A model generated the notes under the pieces. That model saw nothing but the letters and a program-made list of their open reading frames with translations. It was not told the origin of the DNA and searched no databases. The position numbers and the translations under genes are program-made. A stretch of 64,000 nucleotides of DNA from Pyrenochaeta sp. MPI-SDFR-AT-0127 (taxonomy: Eukaryota > Ascomycota > Dothideomycetes > Pleosporales > Cucurbitariaceae): positions 1 to 64,000 of the forward strand of contig JAGTJM010000084.1 in assembly GCA_020747015.1 (NCBI GenBank), in the 5' to 3' direction. Position 1 is the first letter of the stretch, and every line of letters begins with the position of its first letter. Shown one piece after another: positions 1-13,081 of the stretch.

Positions 1-675
1 TGTCAAAGGGGAAATAATGCTGTCCTTGCTTCAAGCTGGCACTGATTACTATTCCGTCCGACGCTAAAGTAATCAACTCTATGACTTATCCTAAAAGGGG
101 TGAGATTTATTGCAGCGCAGCCTAACGCACATTGTAATAATGTCCCTGAAAATTGGTGGGGCGTGCCGTTAAATGGTCTCCATAGACCTTTTCTGTTGTA
201 ATCTTCCATTATGGAAGCAAGGCATGGCAGCGGCCGGTACGTCTTTCCTCCGACGCCAAGGGCACCACGAATGGACTGGACAGTTTACTCCTTATATTCT
301 TATCTCTCCACACTCGCTACGGCCGTGAGCATGATTCTTCGGTTCTATAGAATGACGCGGATGGATACTGCGCCGTCTCAGCTTTGATAAGCAGTTTGAA
401 GTGTACAAACGGGATGTACCACGTAATGTACCACGTTAGGCTGATAGAGAACTTTGGATGAAGCTATATAGTTTTACAGGTTTTCGAATGCTTCCTGCCT
501 CATACATTGCAAGCCTCCCCCTATTCGCGCTCGAAGGTCTGGGCTCAATCGGTCGGTCTGACCTTCAGTGTATTTTCACTGCTCCCACGCTTTTGTAGCC
601 CTTTTCTTCTCCCCAACGCCCTCTCAAGGCATTCCCCGCAAGAGCCATAGCGGATCAGACAGTTTCATAGACCAG
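1..675. other. Upstream region of the PDR transporter
   Basis: No coding region could be supported here. The transporter frame is open upstream to about 568, but only a GTG lies there, so this stretch is read as promoter plus 5' UTR. A short imperfect doublet built on 'gtaccacgt' occurs near 415-437. Confidence 0.5.
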
Positions 676-3600
676 ATGATAGAAACAGACACCGACTCAA
701 GCATGGAGCCCTCCGACTATGACCTTACGACGAAAGGTGGCCCCAACAGTATAGCGACATGGCACATCACGCAAGAAGTACAAAATCACAAAAGACGTAC
801 AGACATGGATCAAAGCAAGCCCAAGAAGCTGGGTGTGACGTGGCAGAACCTCACTGTAAAGGGCATCAGCAACGATGCTGTCTTCAACGAAAATGTCCTC
901 TCCCAATTCAACCCATTCGGAAAGAGCAATAAGAATATACCTATGAAAACCATAATCGATAATTCATATGGATGCGTCAAGCCTGGCGAGATGCTACTCG
1001 TCCTCGGACAACCTGGGGCCGGATGCACATCACTGCTAAGCATTCTTTCAAACCGGCGGCTTGGATATGCGGAAGTCAGTGGAGAAGTCTCTTTCGGATC
1101 CATGTCTAGCGACGAAGCAAAGGACTACCGTGGCCAGATCATTATGAACACAGAGGAAGAAATCTTTTTCCCGGCCTTGTCCGTTGGGGAAACCATCGAC
1201 TTCGCTACTCGTATGAAGGTTCCTTTCCACCTTCCGCCTGGGATAAAGTCCGCTGAGGAGTATGCCAATATCAACAAAGAATTCCTTCTGAAATCTATGG
1301 GCATTGTGCACACGCATGACACCAAAGTGGGAGACGCGTATATTCGGGGTGTCTCGGGAGGTGAACGAAAACGAGTATCTATTCTGGAATGCCTTGCTAC
1401 CCAAGGAAGTGTGTTTTGCTGGGATAATTCAACTCGTGGGCTCGATGCTAGTACAGCATTGGAGTGGACGAAGGCCATGCGAGCCATGACTGACATTCTA
1501 GGGCTTACTACCATTGCCACCTTGTACCAGGCAGGCAATGGCATCTATGAGCAGTTTGACAAAGTACTGATCTTGGATGAGGCTAAACAGGTCTATTATG
1601 GTCCTCGACAGGAAGCAGTACCGTTCATGGAGGCTCTCGGCTTTCTATGTGACCCTTCGGCCAATCGTGCGGATTTCTTGACCGGTGTCACCGTCCCTAC
1701 CGAGCGCAAGATTGCAGAAGGCTACGAGCAAAAGTTCCCACGCAATGCCGATGAGCTTCGAACTGCATACGAGCAATCTCCCATCAAGCCGAAGATGATA
1801 GTCGAGTGCGATTACCCGCACAGCCTGGAAGCGAAGGAGAACACGGAGAATTTCAAGGAAATGGTGGCTAGGGAGAAGCATAAGAATCTACCAAAGAACA
1901 CCACTGTAACAGTTGGATTTCCCACCCAGGTAAAAATCGCCGTTACTCGTCAGTTCCAGATTCTATGGGGAGACAAGGCAACGCTTGTTGTGAAGCAAGC
2001 GGCTACGGTGGCCCAATCGCTCCTAGGTGGATCACTCTTCTATAACGCTCCAGGAAATTCTGGAGGGTTGTTCCTCAAAGGTGGTGCCCTATTCTTCTCG
2101 CTCCTCTACCCAGCTCTTATTGCCCTGTCCGAGGTTACAGACTCGTTCAGCGGCAGACCTGTTCTAGCCAAGCATAGGTCATTCGCTCTGCACTACCCAG
2201 CTGCCTTCTGCATCGCTCAGATCGTCACCGATATTCCGATCCTATTATTTCAGATCACCCATTTTGGTCTGGTATTATACTTCATGGTTGGCATGAAGCT
2301 CACTGCCGAGGCATTCTTTATCTTCTGGCTCGTCACCTTCATATCGGCCATGGCTATGACGGCCTTGTTCCGTCTGATCGGCGCTGCCTTCCCAAATTTC
2401 CTTGCTGCAACTAAAGCCTCAGGTCTTATCATCACTTGCTTCTTCGTGTACATGGGATACATAGTCACAAAGCCAGACATGCACCCATGGTTCGTATGGA
2501 TCTTTTGGATCAATCCCATGGCCTACGGCTTCGAGGCCCTGCTAGGTAACGAATTCCACGGCCAACAAATTCCATGCGTCGGACCAAACATCATACCTGG
2601 TGGTCCTGGATATGGTCTTGGTGAGGGCGGCCAATCCTGCGCTGGTGTCCGTGGTGCACAAGCTGGCGAAACCAGCCTCACAGGCGATCAGTATCTCGCA
2701 GCTTTGTCCTTCAGCCACAGCCACATCTGGCGCAATGTCGGTATACTCTTCGCATGGTGGATCTTTTATGTTTGTCTCACGATTCTATTCACTTCCAGAT
2801 GGAAGCAGATGGGCGAAGGTGGCAGAGGACTTCTCATCCCAAGGGAGAAGCAGCACAAAGTAAAGCATATCCAAGTCAAAGACGAAGAATCACAGGCTGT
2901 CGAGAAGCCACGATCTGACTCAGGGTCGACCAAGTCAGACGAGACGCTCACCAACCAGCTTATCCGCAACACGAGTGTCTTCACTTGGAAGAATCTTACA
3001 TACACTGTCAAAACACCTTCCGGTGACCGTGTACTACTTGACAATGTGCAGGGCTATGTAAAACCTGGTATGCTCGGCGCACTTATGGGATCTTCAGGTG
3101 TAAGTGGCATTCATGTGTGAGACACCTACGAGATACATACTGACTCTGCATTCTAATAACCAGGCTGGAAAGACTACTCTGCTCGATGTTCTCGCCCAGC
3201 GCAAGACAGACGGGACTATCCACGGATCCATTATGGTCGACGGGCGTCCTCTCCCCATATCATTTCAGCGATCTGCAGGCTATGTCGAACAGATGGATGT
3301 GCACGAACCTCTAGCCACGGTCCGCGAAGCCCTTGAATTCTCAGCCCTCCTGCGTCAATCAGGTCGAGATACGCCACGCGAGGAAAAATTACGCTATGTT
3401 GACACGATTGTCGACCTATTGCAGCTACAAGACATTGAACACACTCTCATCGGTCAACCCGGTGCCGGCCTCTCGGTAGAGCAGCGCAAGAGACTCACTA
3501 TCGGGGTCGAACTGGTCGCAAAGCCTAGCATCTTGATCTTCCTCGACGAACCTACATCTGGTCTTGACGGCCAAGCTGCCTATAACACTGTACGCTTTCT

Positions 3601-5058
3601 ACGGAAGCTCGCCGAAGTCGGACAAGCCATTTTGGTCACCATCCATCAACCATCAGCTCAATTGTTCGCACAGTTCGACACGCTCCTTCTTCTGGCCAGT
3701 GGTGGAAAGACTGTATACTTTGGCGATATTGGCGAGAATGCAAGCACAGTCAAGACATACTTTGCCCGCCACGGGGTGCCATGCCCACGCGAAGCCAACC
3801 CGGCCGAACACATGATTGAAGTGGTATCTGGCAGCCTATCCCGAAATCTGGACTGGAACAAAACTTGGCTCGAGTCTCCCGAGTATGCAGAGATGACCAA
3901 GGAGCTGGACAGTCTTATAGCTGACGCTGCTGCCCGACCAGCAGGAACGAGCGATGGATACGCCTTCGCAGCGCCAATATGGGAACAAGTTAAAATCGTC
4001 ACGCATCGCATGAACGTCTCGTTGTTCCGCGACACTGAATACGTCAACAACAAGTTCATTCTGCATATTGCCCTAGCATTGGTAAACGGCTTCACCTTCT
4101 GGATGATAGGGGACAGTCTCGGAGACCTACAGCGCCGACTCTTCACGGCCTTCAATTTCATCTTCGTGGCGCCAGGTGTTATCTCCCAGCTCCAGCCGCT
4201 CTTCATCAATCGTCGTGACGTCTACGAAACGCGGGAGAAGAAGAGCAAAACATATCACTGGGGTCCGTTTGTTACCGGGCTCATAGTGTCTGAGCTTCCG
4301 TATCTAGTTATTTGCGCGGTGCTGTACTATGTTTGTTGGTACTTTCCGGCCGGGCTGCCGACTGCGCCCAAGTATGCGGGGAGTGCATTCTTTGTTGTGG
4401 TAAGTGCCCATTCCTCCGTGCTGAGACATTATCAAAGACATGTTGACTAAAACATGAATGCAGCTCGTATACGAGTTTCTCTACACTGGAATAGGACAAA
4501 TGATCGCTGCATACGCGCCTAATGCTGTTTTCGCATCGCTCGTCAATCCCCTCGTCATTACAACGCTGGTGTCATTCTGCGGCGTGATGGTACCTTACAG
4601 CCAGATCACAGCGTTCTGGAGATATTGGTATGTACAAATCTCACCTAATTATTTTAGCAGAGCCTAACACTAACAACCACAGGATCTACTATCTCGATCC
4701 GTTCAACTATCTCATGAGTTCGCTCTTGATCTTTAGCAGCTGGTCTACCAATGTTGTCTGCAACTCCAGCGAACTTGCAGTCTTTGACCCGCCTTCCAAC
4801 AGTACTTGTGGCCAGTATCTTACTGCCTACCAGCAAGGCATGGGCGCGGGGGTCAACCTGCTCAACCCAGATGCCACGGCTGACTGTCAAGTGTGCCAAT
4901 TTTCCACCGGAGGAGACTTTCTCAAGCAGCTCAATCTCAAGGAAGAATATTATGGCTGGAGGAATGCAGCCATTGTGGTTATCTTCTCGCTGAGCAGCTA
5001 TGCTTTGGTCTTTCTGATGATGAAGTTGAGGACAAAGGCTACGAAGAAGGCCGCGTAA
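676..5058 (+). CDS. PDR-type ABC transporter (ABCG, full-length drug efflux pump)
   Basis: Four exons join in phase: 676-3099, 3164-4399, 4464-4627, 4683-5058, giving 1399 residues, normal for fungal PDR pumps. Order is NBD1-TMD1-NBD2-TMD2. NBD1 has the degenerate Walker A GQPGAGCTS (about residue 110), signature VSGGERKRVS (about 226) and WDNSTRGLD (about 250). NBD2 has canonical GSSGAGKTT (about 805; intron 1 falls inside it, GSSG/AGKTT), LSVEQRKRLTI (about 911) and LDEPTSGLDG (about 940). This NBD asymmetry is typical of the family. TMD1 spans roughly residues 440-700, with PDR landmarks such as the NPMAYGFEALLGNEF segment. The last extracellular loop is rich in Cys and Asn-X-Thr sites. 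The family exports hydrophobic toxicants and fungicides across the plasma membrane using ATP. Start chosen at the first in-frame ATG; Met at 703 is an alternative. Substrate unknown. Confidence 0.93.
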
Positions 5059-5293
5059 ATATGGTTTGTCTGCTACAAATGGGACGAAGATGGCGAGTGT
5101 TGAAGACGATGTGTGTTGTTGGTAGATCATTGACCGGTAATATCTTGCTGTTGTGTAATATGTATTAACAATTAGAGATTTTTAGAAACTCTGGCAGAGG
5201 CCGGGTAATTAGAGGAGAGAGTAGACTATAATTTAGATTAGATTTAGAGCTTTGTCAAGTTAGATGTATAACTGGGCAGTATCAAATAATAAG

Positions 5294-6589
5294 TCATAAG
5301 TCTTTGAAACTCTTGGGTCTGACCTGGTTGATGATTAAACATTGGAAAATGCGATAGCTAGCTAGAGACATGAGAGACACCCTAACTTGTCCAAACCTGT
5401 GCAAACCCATATAGCTACTGAGGGAAAGAATTTCCACCCAAGAGATAGAAAGTATTGCGGCCACTTGTGGCGTGTCATACGCGCTAGCAGGGACAGCTCT
5501 TAGACTTGCAAACATATCTACCAACATGTACAGCCTAAACGCACCGTAGACCAGCATCACTCAGTGAAAAAGGACAACAGAACCTAATAATACATCTTTT
5601 TCTGATATAACTAATCAATTCCAGTGATATGAGATGAGATAAAAGATGAGATGCAGTACTGTACATCCAATACTATTCACTCTCCAAAGCCATCTTTCCG
5701 CCTCGGTGGGAAAATGAAAACGCCATGCGACAATGTGCAGAGCCCCAAAGAGGAGACAGCCTGACATGAAGCCAGAACTGCCGAGTTTTCTCTGAAAATC
5801 CACAGAGTTAGTTAGGGATACTCTCTGTAGAGTATGTTTGGTTTTCCAGTCGTTCTTAGTGGTAATATTAGTGAGCTGGATAACAGCTTCCGTGGCCGGA
5901 ACAACGAATGTTGTTCGAACATCGAAAGGTTTATTCCACCAGCAGATGTACATGATATCAGCGCAGTATATGATGCCTAGCGTGAAGAGTTCTAGAGTAG
6001 TCGTTAGCAAACCTGCGATAGCGCGACCAATAGCCTGCACAACAAACCATAGAACCTGGGCAAATGCAATCACCTTGACCATCCAGTCTGCTTTGCTGCG
6101 GTCATCGACGTCTGAGTCAGTTGTTTTTGGCCACGGCATCCTGTTTGTACTACACAATTCGGTAAACTCTTTTGGACTGATCCGAAGCCGCTGCGCTGAT
6201 TGCTCTTCTTCCACAAGATTAATCTCAAGCCCGCCCATTAGCAGGAAAAAGGACTATTTCATCGACCACCCAGGAGTCTACGGGCTCTGTTAGTCGTATT
6301 AATGGAGAAACTGAATTTGGTTCACAATTGATCTCGTCTTCCTGGTTTCTACAAGTTCAGTGACAGCCATTGTTGCGACAATTTCCGGTGCCAGTATGCT
6401 CAGCATTATGTAGCCCATGCGCCACCAGAACATTTTCGTCAGACTTTCTAATTGCTCTGGTAAATTTGGGTGTATGGTACTCCAGGTACAGAGGAATATA
6501 GTTGCAAAGAAGCTCCATAGGAGGCCAATAGTCCCCCGGCCATCAGGTTCAGGCGACCAGCCAACGGTTGGAGAAGTTGAGTCGAGCAT
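5294..6589 (-). CDS. Fungal multi-pass membrane protein of unknown function
   Basis: Read on the minus strand, three exons join in phase: 6589-6326, 6253-5665, 5559-5294, 372 residues. The N-terminus GWSPEPDGRGTIGLLWS, the middle segment DRSKADWMVKVIAFAQVLWF, the WWNKPFDV motif and the C-terminal FRLYMLVDMFASLRAVP stretch are the landmarks of a large uncharacterised family of filamentous fungi. About six hydrophobic segments are visible. Family members usually keep a Trp-x3-His motif just before MGG; here it is missing from the chosen model because intron 1 (6254-6325) removes the candidate Trp. The alternative exon end runs into a stop, so intron 1 is the weakest part of the model. It lies tail-to-tail with the PDR gene. 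No function is assigned. Confidence 0.65.
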
Positions 6590-7828
6590 TGAGTTTGGTC
6601 AACTTAAGCGCCGCAAAGTGACTTGATGAAGACAGCAAAGACGAAGAACAGCAGAGTGCGAGTTTTTGGAAGTCTTACTGTGAGTGGTGGTTTAAGTCAC
6701 ACAGCCTTGTTGCAATAAGCCAACTGTCGCACAGCTGTGCTTACGAGAGGCACCAGAATATGTGCCTCGCCACTGTTGGCCACCATTGAGAGAGCTGTGA
6801 GACAGGAAAGGCTTTGCGAAAGTTCGCTGAATGGATTGGAGACATTCGCCTTTCTCGGTGTTATAATACTGGGCAAAAAGATGGCAAAGATATTCAGACT
6901 CAAATGGTGGTAGTGCAAGCAAGCGAAAAGCGACTGAGTGCGTCACCGAAGAAGAGCAAAAGCCATGAGCAAGAGGGCGAGACTGTCATTGCGATGACGA
7001 CAGCGTTTGTGAATCGAGGGGACGCGCAACAAATACGGAAAGAACGATGTCTCTCGCACCTCACGAAGCCGCGAATGGGGAATGCATATATGGAGACATC
7101 CAACGGCTATATTTGAACAATCTTGATTCATCCTACGTATTCGCCATTCCATGCATATGAAGCTAGCACTAAATCTTACAGTCACACCTCGCCCATTCGA
7201 ACATCTCACCACGCTCGCTCCCAGACCGCCCAATTACCACATGCCCATGAAGCCGCAAGAAGACTGTCAAAGCTTGTCTGGCGCTGAAGAAAAAAGAAGA
7301 GCCGCCCTCGCCCGTTGAACTATGCTCCAAACCACCCAATGCCCCGAAAAGCCATGTTGTGCCACGCTTATGCTCGAAAAGAAAAAAAAAGTGCCACCAC
7401 TGATTGTGCAGCGAGCAGCGCCAAAAGTCGAATAGAAATAAAAAGGTGTTGTACAAAAGGGTTGCAGATAGTAGCCGCAGGTGGACGGCGGGGTAGTTGT
7501 GTGCTGGTGTAGAATGATTACGAGGTTTGTGTGCTGGTGTGACGGTTTTGGTGTAAGAAGGTCGAACAGCTTCGTTTCGAGAAATGAAAGTCATCCAGGA
7601 CGTTGGTACAGCCGTGGCTGCAGAAATAAGTGCGATAGGATACTTCTGCAAAGCAAATGCAAATGCTGAACATGTATCGCAACCTCAAAGTAAGCGCTCC
7701 TGCCGTGTATCCGCTACGCCTGCACTCCCACTATCTTTATAGACAGGAGTGCACATGATTGTTGCCGCAAGTATCCAGCCGTTTCGATAAATAGATCGTC
7801 ATTGGGAAAGTTGTCAAATTCTACGCCT
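6590..7828. other. Intergenic, no supported gene
   Basis: It carries the 3' flank of the SMI1 gene and the 5' flank of the membrane protein. Small open frames on both strands show no recognisable domain and no consistent start or splice structure. Confidence 0.5.
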
Positions 7829-9477
7829 CTATATTTCGACCGTTTTCAGCTCAGAGGACTCGGCTACAGGACTCTTAATTGAGCTTGCTCCCGCCTTAGT
7901 GTCCTTGTTTTCCTTGTCGCTACTCAAGCTCGCTCTGGCTGGGGTAAATTCATTACTGGGTCTCGGCGTATCGACAGAGATCAGCTTGTCTACGGTGGCA
8001 CTGGCCTTGGAGTCAAGATCGGTATGCACTCGAATGGGTTGCGGGGTCTCCTCAGCAACTCTTGCTAGCGGGCTCGAAAGCTTGCCACGGGGACTCACGC
8101 CCTTTGACTTCTTTTGTGACAAACGATGTGGGCTGCGGCCTCGGTCCTCAGGTCCGACGACGGGGCTGTGGTAAGGACTGCTTGCAGTGCTGCTGGGTAC
8201 AACACTCCCAGGCGCATTAGGATTGACACGCAGACCGCTGTTGGGTCGTCGCCTGGCAGGTTGTTTTCGGCCGCCGTGCTTCTGATCGCATCGCCAGCGG
8301 AGAATCTCCAGATAAGGAGGCTCAACGTTCTGGCGCTTGAAAGCCAAGAGCTTCAACTCACCGCTATCCTCGTCCATGTGAACATTAGTAGAGCCAAAAT
8401 CATCCGCAATGGAAGCTAGCAGAGCACCCCAGGAACGTGCAACGACGTATTTGCAGTCGTAGTCTCGACCGAAAATAATGATTTGGCCCCATGTGCCTGT
8501 CGGACCTGGGGCGAGATCAGTCGCAAGGTAGTTGCCTCCCCAGTCGCGAGCAAGCGGGATCCAAGCAGGGTGAGCGTATGCCTTCTGCACAGCGTTTGGA
8601 GGCTGGGAGTCTTGGCGTGAGAGCAATTCCTGTCGCCAGAGCGGGTTCCCTGACTGCTGAGGCTGCGCGATTGGGGGAGCGGTGGACGAACCAGCAAAAG
8701 CCTTGACTGGAATCTGTGGTGTGCGGTAATCGACCTTTGCGGTGAGGTATTCTTCGGCAACCTTTCGCCAGTTCTTCCATTCCATGACAATTTCCTCGCA
8801 ATCGAGCAACATGAGGCCGAAAAGCAGACCGGTGGGAAGACCGCCACGCTCTTGTCCGTCGTGGATTTGCCACGACTCGCGGATATCCATGGGCAGCGTG
8901 GCATCGAGTTCGTGCTCGAGCTCGTTGACATCGTTTGCCGTTGCGCCCTCGCAAATGTTGTCGAAGAGCTCCTCGTAGTGATCCTCGACCCATCGGTCGA
9001 TGCGCCTCCATGAGTGAGACACAGGCGGTGGCGGAGGCAGGCCTTCGTTGAAATCCTGCATTTGGATCTGGCCGTTGGCGCCCTTGTCGAATGTGTCTGA
9101 GTCGAGCGTTGCTTGCCGGCTCAGCGACCCGCGCATTCCAGGGGAGTAGGGTGAGTTTGGAGACAATGGACCCTTGGGCGAGCCAATGAAGCCATTGCTC
9201 GTGGGCGGCTCGGCTTCGTGTGTGTATGGCGAGGAGAGATCGACTCGGGAGTCAATACCACTCGTTGCAATTGAGGTGAGGGCGGCATGGCGGCTCTGGG
9301 GGAGGGGAATGTGGCGGCCGGTTCGGTATGGGGAGTCGTGGGAGGCATGGCGGTCGTACGAGGTCATTGTGTGCCAAAAGTCCTTTACGGACGACACGAT
9401 TCTGTCTCGCTGTCAGTCATGGGGGCCGGTCAGGAGCGGGCATGGCCCGGGGGAGGGTTGTCGTACTGTTGTGCCAT
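7829..9477 (-). CDS. SMI1: SMI1/KNR4 cell wall assembly regulator (SUKH domain)
   Basis: Main exon 9401-7829 plus a proposed 11-nt first coding exon 9477-9467 (intron 9466-9402 with a CTGAC branch-like site) gives 527 residues starting MAQQIVSSVKDFWHTM. Without this exon the frame begins at a GTG; the internal ATG of MTSYDRHASHDSPYR is the fallback. The DRHASHDSPYRTG box is typical of fungal SMI1. A disordered Ser/Pro stretch precedes the SUKH/KNR4 domain (about residues 130-380; WRRIDRWVEDHYEELF, PMDIRESWQIHDGQE, GLLFGLMLL, WGALLASIADDFG). The tail is Ser/Pro/basic. In yeast Knr4 links the Slt2 wall-integrity pathway and calcineurin to glucan and chitin synthesis. Family assignment is firm; the tiny first exon is inference. 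Confidence 0.9.
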
Positions 9478-11213
9478 GATGTCGGAGAAGCAGGGAGAGG
9501 GCAAAAAGAGCGTTGGGTTGCGCTCTGCGCTGTGTAGTGGTGGAAGGGAGGCTCTGTCTCCCAGTGAGGGCGTTAGTCGAGAGTGGTCGCAAGGCGTCAA
9601 GTTGAGTCTCAAGCGTTGGCAGGAGCTTGAACGTGGTCGAGAAAACGGGACTCTAGGTCCACTGACGTTGCGTGTTAAGGGGTGCCGGGCTGCCAAGCCA
9701 GACGCACGTCCAAGGACCGCCCTGATAGAGATTGATTGACGAACGCTCCGCAATCTTTGTCCGTGGGTCTGACCCTGTCTGATGCTTCAATTCAATTCTG
9801 CTGTGAATGCGCCGCCGAGTGCGCTGTGGCTGCGGTGGTTGTTGATTGTTGTGCACGCCTTTTTGTTTGGCTCTGGCTCGCTGCACGCAATGCCGCCCGC
9901 ATACCGGCACGCTTGAAGGCCTGTCCTTCAACCGTCATCGTCAACACACACACCCACACACCCACACCCCCCCAAACCTGCACCCATCCCGGCCCCCGGT
10001 TATTAATAGAGACGTTAACAGGCCTAATCTCTTGCCACATGACTGCGGCCCGTCTCCTATCCAAGAGAGCCAGCAGCCGCGTTGCGATGGGAGGCAATCT
10101 GCTGCTCAATTTTACCGTGGCCAATTCCCCCCCATGTACCCAGTTTGCCGCCATTCGCCGCCTGTCGATACTGTCCTTGTCCAACCAAGCGTGTTTCAGG
10201 GTCGCGGGCGTTGTGTTGCGCGCCAACCACGACGCCTCCCGAAGCCACAAGTGCGCAATTCGGTCGCTTGACTGAAAGCCATGCTGTCGCTCACATGCCC
10301 ATCTGGGGTTATCATTGGCAGCTGCTGCACGCTTGATACAGTGTATGCACACGGTGATACCGAACTAGAAAAAAAAAGACTACAAGGCTGCTCGACAATC
10401 ACAACATTGCGACAATCCTATCAGCCTGGCGAGGCTCCAACCATCTTACGCTCATCACCCGCTAATTGGGGTAGTGACTGCAGCTGCCAAGTAATTACCG
10501 TCTATCATGGGCTTCTACACGTCCCAACACGGCATTGCCCAACCCGCCGGGCAGGTGACGCGGCTAGCATCTACTCCGCTCTTGTGACGTTACCTCGATA
10601 ACGGAAATGCGCATCTCGTTCACGGGCTTATGCAGCAGAGGGCAATCAAGATCAAGTTTCACACAGACTGCACAATGCTTTCTTTTCCGTCACAACTGGT
10701 GTATCTTGGTACGACAAATCCTCGACACCCCCACCTATTGCCAAGCAGCCCTCTCCACCACCAGCCTGTCAAGACAAATGCTTGATACTGTCAGACCCAT
10801 CCATGAGCGATAGCACACCCGAATCGGGAACCTACAGCGCTCGGGTGTGCCATTCAGGATGTGGGGTGCAAAACACTCTTTGTATTTTTAGATGATTGGC
10901 GCCCTTTACTTGCCACATCACATCCCAGTTATCTCCGGGGCACACGCGCCATCATCTCTTGTTACAAGACCAGCGGCATTAACGAAACATCTACAGGTCG
11001 TCTGTTTTAACGTCGGAGAATTGTGGCGCTAGCATCTTGCCCCGGATTCAGATTGACCGGAAAGCGGGTCAGATACGAGATGATGTGCTGGTGAGTAAGC
11101 GGTCGTTCCAATCCTGATCTGTTCCTGCCAGACACAGTCTGCTATTTATGCTAGTGGTTAGTCTTGCTTGTTGGATATCTTGTAGACTTGCTCTTTCCAC
11201 CGTAATTGAAGCG
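9478..11213. other. Intergenic, SMI1 promoter side; no gene seen
   Basis: It contains the upstream flank of SMI1 and the 3' flank of the DUF7580-like gene. Open frames at 9653-10352 overlap on both strands and are Pro/Arg/Ala rich, consistent with GC-rich non-coding DNA. Confidence 0.5.
9951..9990. repeat. CA/C-rich low-complexity tract
   Basis: A run of ACAC and CCCACAC units followed by a C run, about 480-510 bp upstream of the SMI1 start. It is a simple-sequence tract, probably a promoter polypyrimidine/CA element or slippage product. Confidence 0.7.
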
Positions 11214-13081
11214 TCAAGCTGCTGTCTTGCCGAGAAATTGGTATAGTTCTTCTTGCAGCGGAAGGACAATGCCTTCGACCGCTGCTTGCAGAAATTCAGT
11301 ATCCTGCAAGCTTGCACCAGGGTCGCTGAAACATCGTAGACAATGTCGAATGGCGCTTAGAAAGGCTGCCGAGAGGTCCTCTTGTGATTCTTCTGCCCAG
11401 TTGTGCACCATCGAGCACAACATCCATGGATTCTGATGCAAGGATGGGTCAACGGTTCCATGCTCCGACTCCTGGTATTTCTCGGCTGTCATTCCAAAGT
11501 AGAGTTCAAGCAGGGATATTGCTAGGGCCAGCAGAACTGTGTTTTTGTTGTGAAAGCCGCGCGGTTTCTGAGGGATTGAATGACCTTTCGAAAGCCCAAA
11601 GAGCGCCGACGCCACATATGGGCGCTCAATATCGATAATGCGAGTAGCTGTCGTCGTTTTGTGGAAAAAGATATCCTTCGCTGCCCACTGGTCTGTGAGC
11701 CAGGGTGTCGAGTGGAGTGACACCACGCTTGATGCCAGCGTCAAGGCCAAACTATATCGTTCCTTCTTACTAAGCTTCGACCGTCTTCCATTGATGACTG
11801 GTGGTCGGTCTAGAAGTTCTTCAAGGGTCACCAGTTGAGAAGCAGAACCGTACACCTCTTTTGTGTCAATTGGAAAGGCCCCACGCAGCTTCCCATTGCT
11901 GCCGAGAGAAAACCCTATACGTGAAGCGCTTTTGTATGACTGTTGGATTGAAGCGCATAAGTCTTTGACCTCTTGGGCTACAGGCTCGCAGTCCGCTGCA
12001 GGGTCTATTACCGAGTAAGGTGGAGGGGTGCCGAAACTGACGCTTTTCGTCATTCTAATCATGTCAGAACCAGGTAGGCATAAAAGCTTCACTAACTCCT
12101 ACTTGGAGATGGTTCTCTTGTAAACTTACTTTGGCTTTGGTGACAGTACAGGTGTAGGACTGGCATCGTCCTCCTCCACACGGATCTCTGCAGCTTGCCA
12201 TGTCCACGACGCGCCGTGATCGTCGCTAGACGTAGTTGAAAAGGACACGATGAAGCTAGTCTTCGACGATGTAATAGTTTTCTTGGCCCCTGTAGCAAAG
12301 AGGTTGTCTCGCGATTCCAACTGTAGATTGGTTCTGTGCGATGTTTTGCACGAGCATGACCAGCACGCTGTGAGAGAGTCATGCATAGTCTTGGCATATC
12401 CTTGTAATCGCTGTAGCCTCGTAGCGTAAGAAGGCTTCGCCGACCGTCGATATGTCTCAATCTTCTCGCTCTGTTGCGTAAACCGCTCCAGCTCCTTGTT
12501 GCAATCGTCCAACTCGTCTAGAAGTGCCTTGATGGTTTTCTTGCTCATACCAAAACGTATTCGTTTTCTCAACTCAAACTTCTCGCTGTTCACTTTCTTT
12601 GGATTGGCTACGAGGATGGCCTCAAGATCGTTGCGCGAGAGCTTGGTTGCGCGATCCAGATCCAACTTGCTCGCTATCTTTACAGCCAATCTCTCAATAT
12701 CGGCAATTGTGCTCTGGTATGCCTGATAGGACTCTTGGAGCTTATCCTGAAGTTTATTGGCCAGTTCCTCGCTCGCCCAGAGCTTCTGGGACGACCCAAA
12801 ATCCGTCAACAATTCAGCCAATTCTGTGTCCGAGGTAATGGGTTCGAACAAGATACGAATCGTTTGCGCATAGTGGACGTGTTGGTTCCTGAGCTTTCGA
12901 ATCAATTTGGGTAGTTCATTCTCCCATCTTACGAAGCTTTTTATCGGATCAAGACCTTCATTATAGCTTTCGACCCCTTCACTGCGGTTAGCTCAACTTT
13001 TATATCGCAAGCAATTTGCGCACCTTGGATGAGCAAGGGCAAACATCCCAATACTAGTCCTGCAATTTCCACGCCACTCAT
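11214..13081 (-). CDS. DUF7580-like fungal protein
   Basis: Three exons join in phase: 13081-13024, 12976-12130, 12054-11214, 581 residues. The N-terminus MSGVEIAGLVLGCLPLLIQG followed by a helical region (about 20-230) is characteristic of proteins carrying the fungal C-terminal DUF7580 region. That region is seen at about residues 400-560: KERYSLALTLASSVVSLHST, W...KDIFF, IERPYVAS, LALAISLLELYFG. In family members the N-terminal half resembles the helical HeLo-like type found in incompatibility and NLR-like proteins; this is inference here. The C-terminal part has the rhythm of a degenerate kinase-like fold but no catalytic residues are evident. The gene is divergent from the giant macrodomain gene with 555 bp between starts. 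Function unknown. Confidence 0.8.

Noticed and set aside
568..675. Upstream extension of the PDR transporter reading frame
   Set aside because: It starts at GTG and encodes a non-conserved, hydrophobic/Ser-rich stretch; the first ATG is at 676.
7169..7651. 160-residue minus-strand frame below SMI1
   Set aside because: Low-complexity Phe/Leu-rich product from purine-rich DNA on the plus strand; no family similarity.
9653..10352. Frames of 92-186 residues on both strands
   Set aside because: Mutually overlapping, no domain, and the region is the SMI1 upstream flank with simple-sequence tracts.
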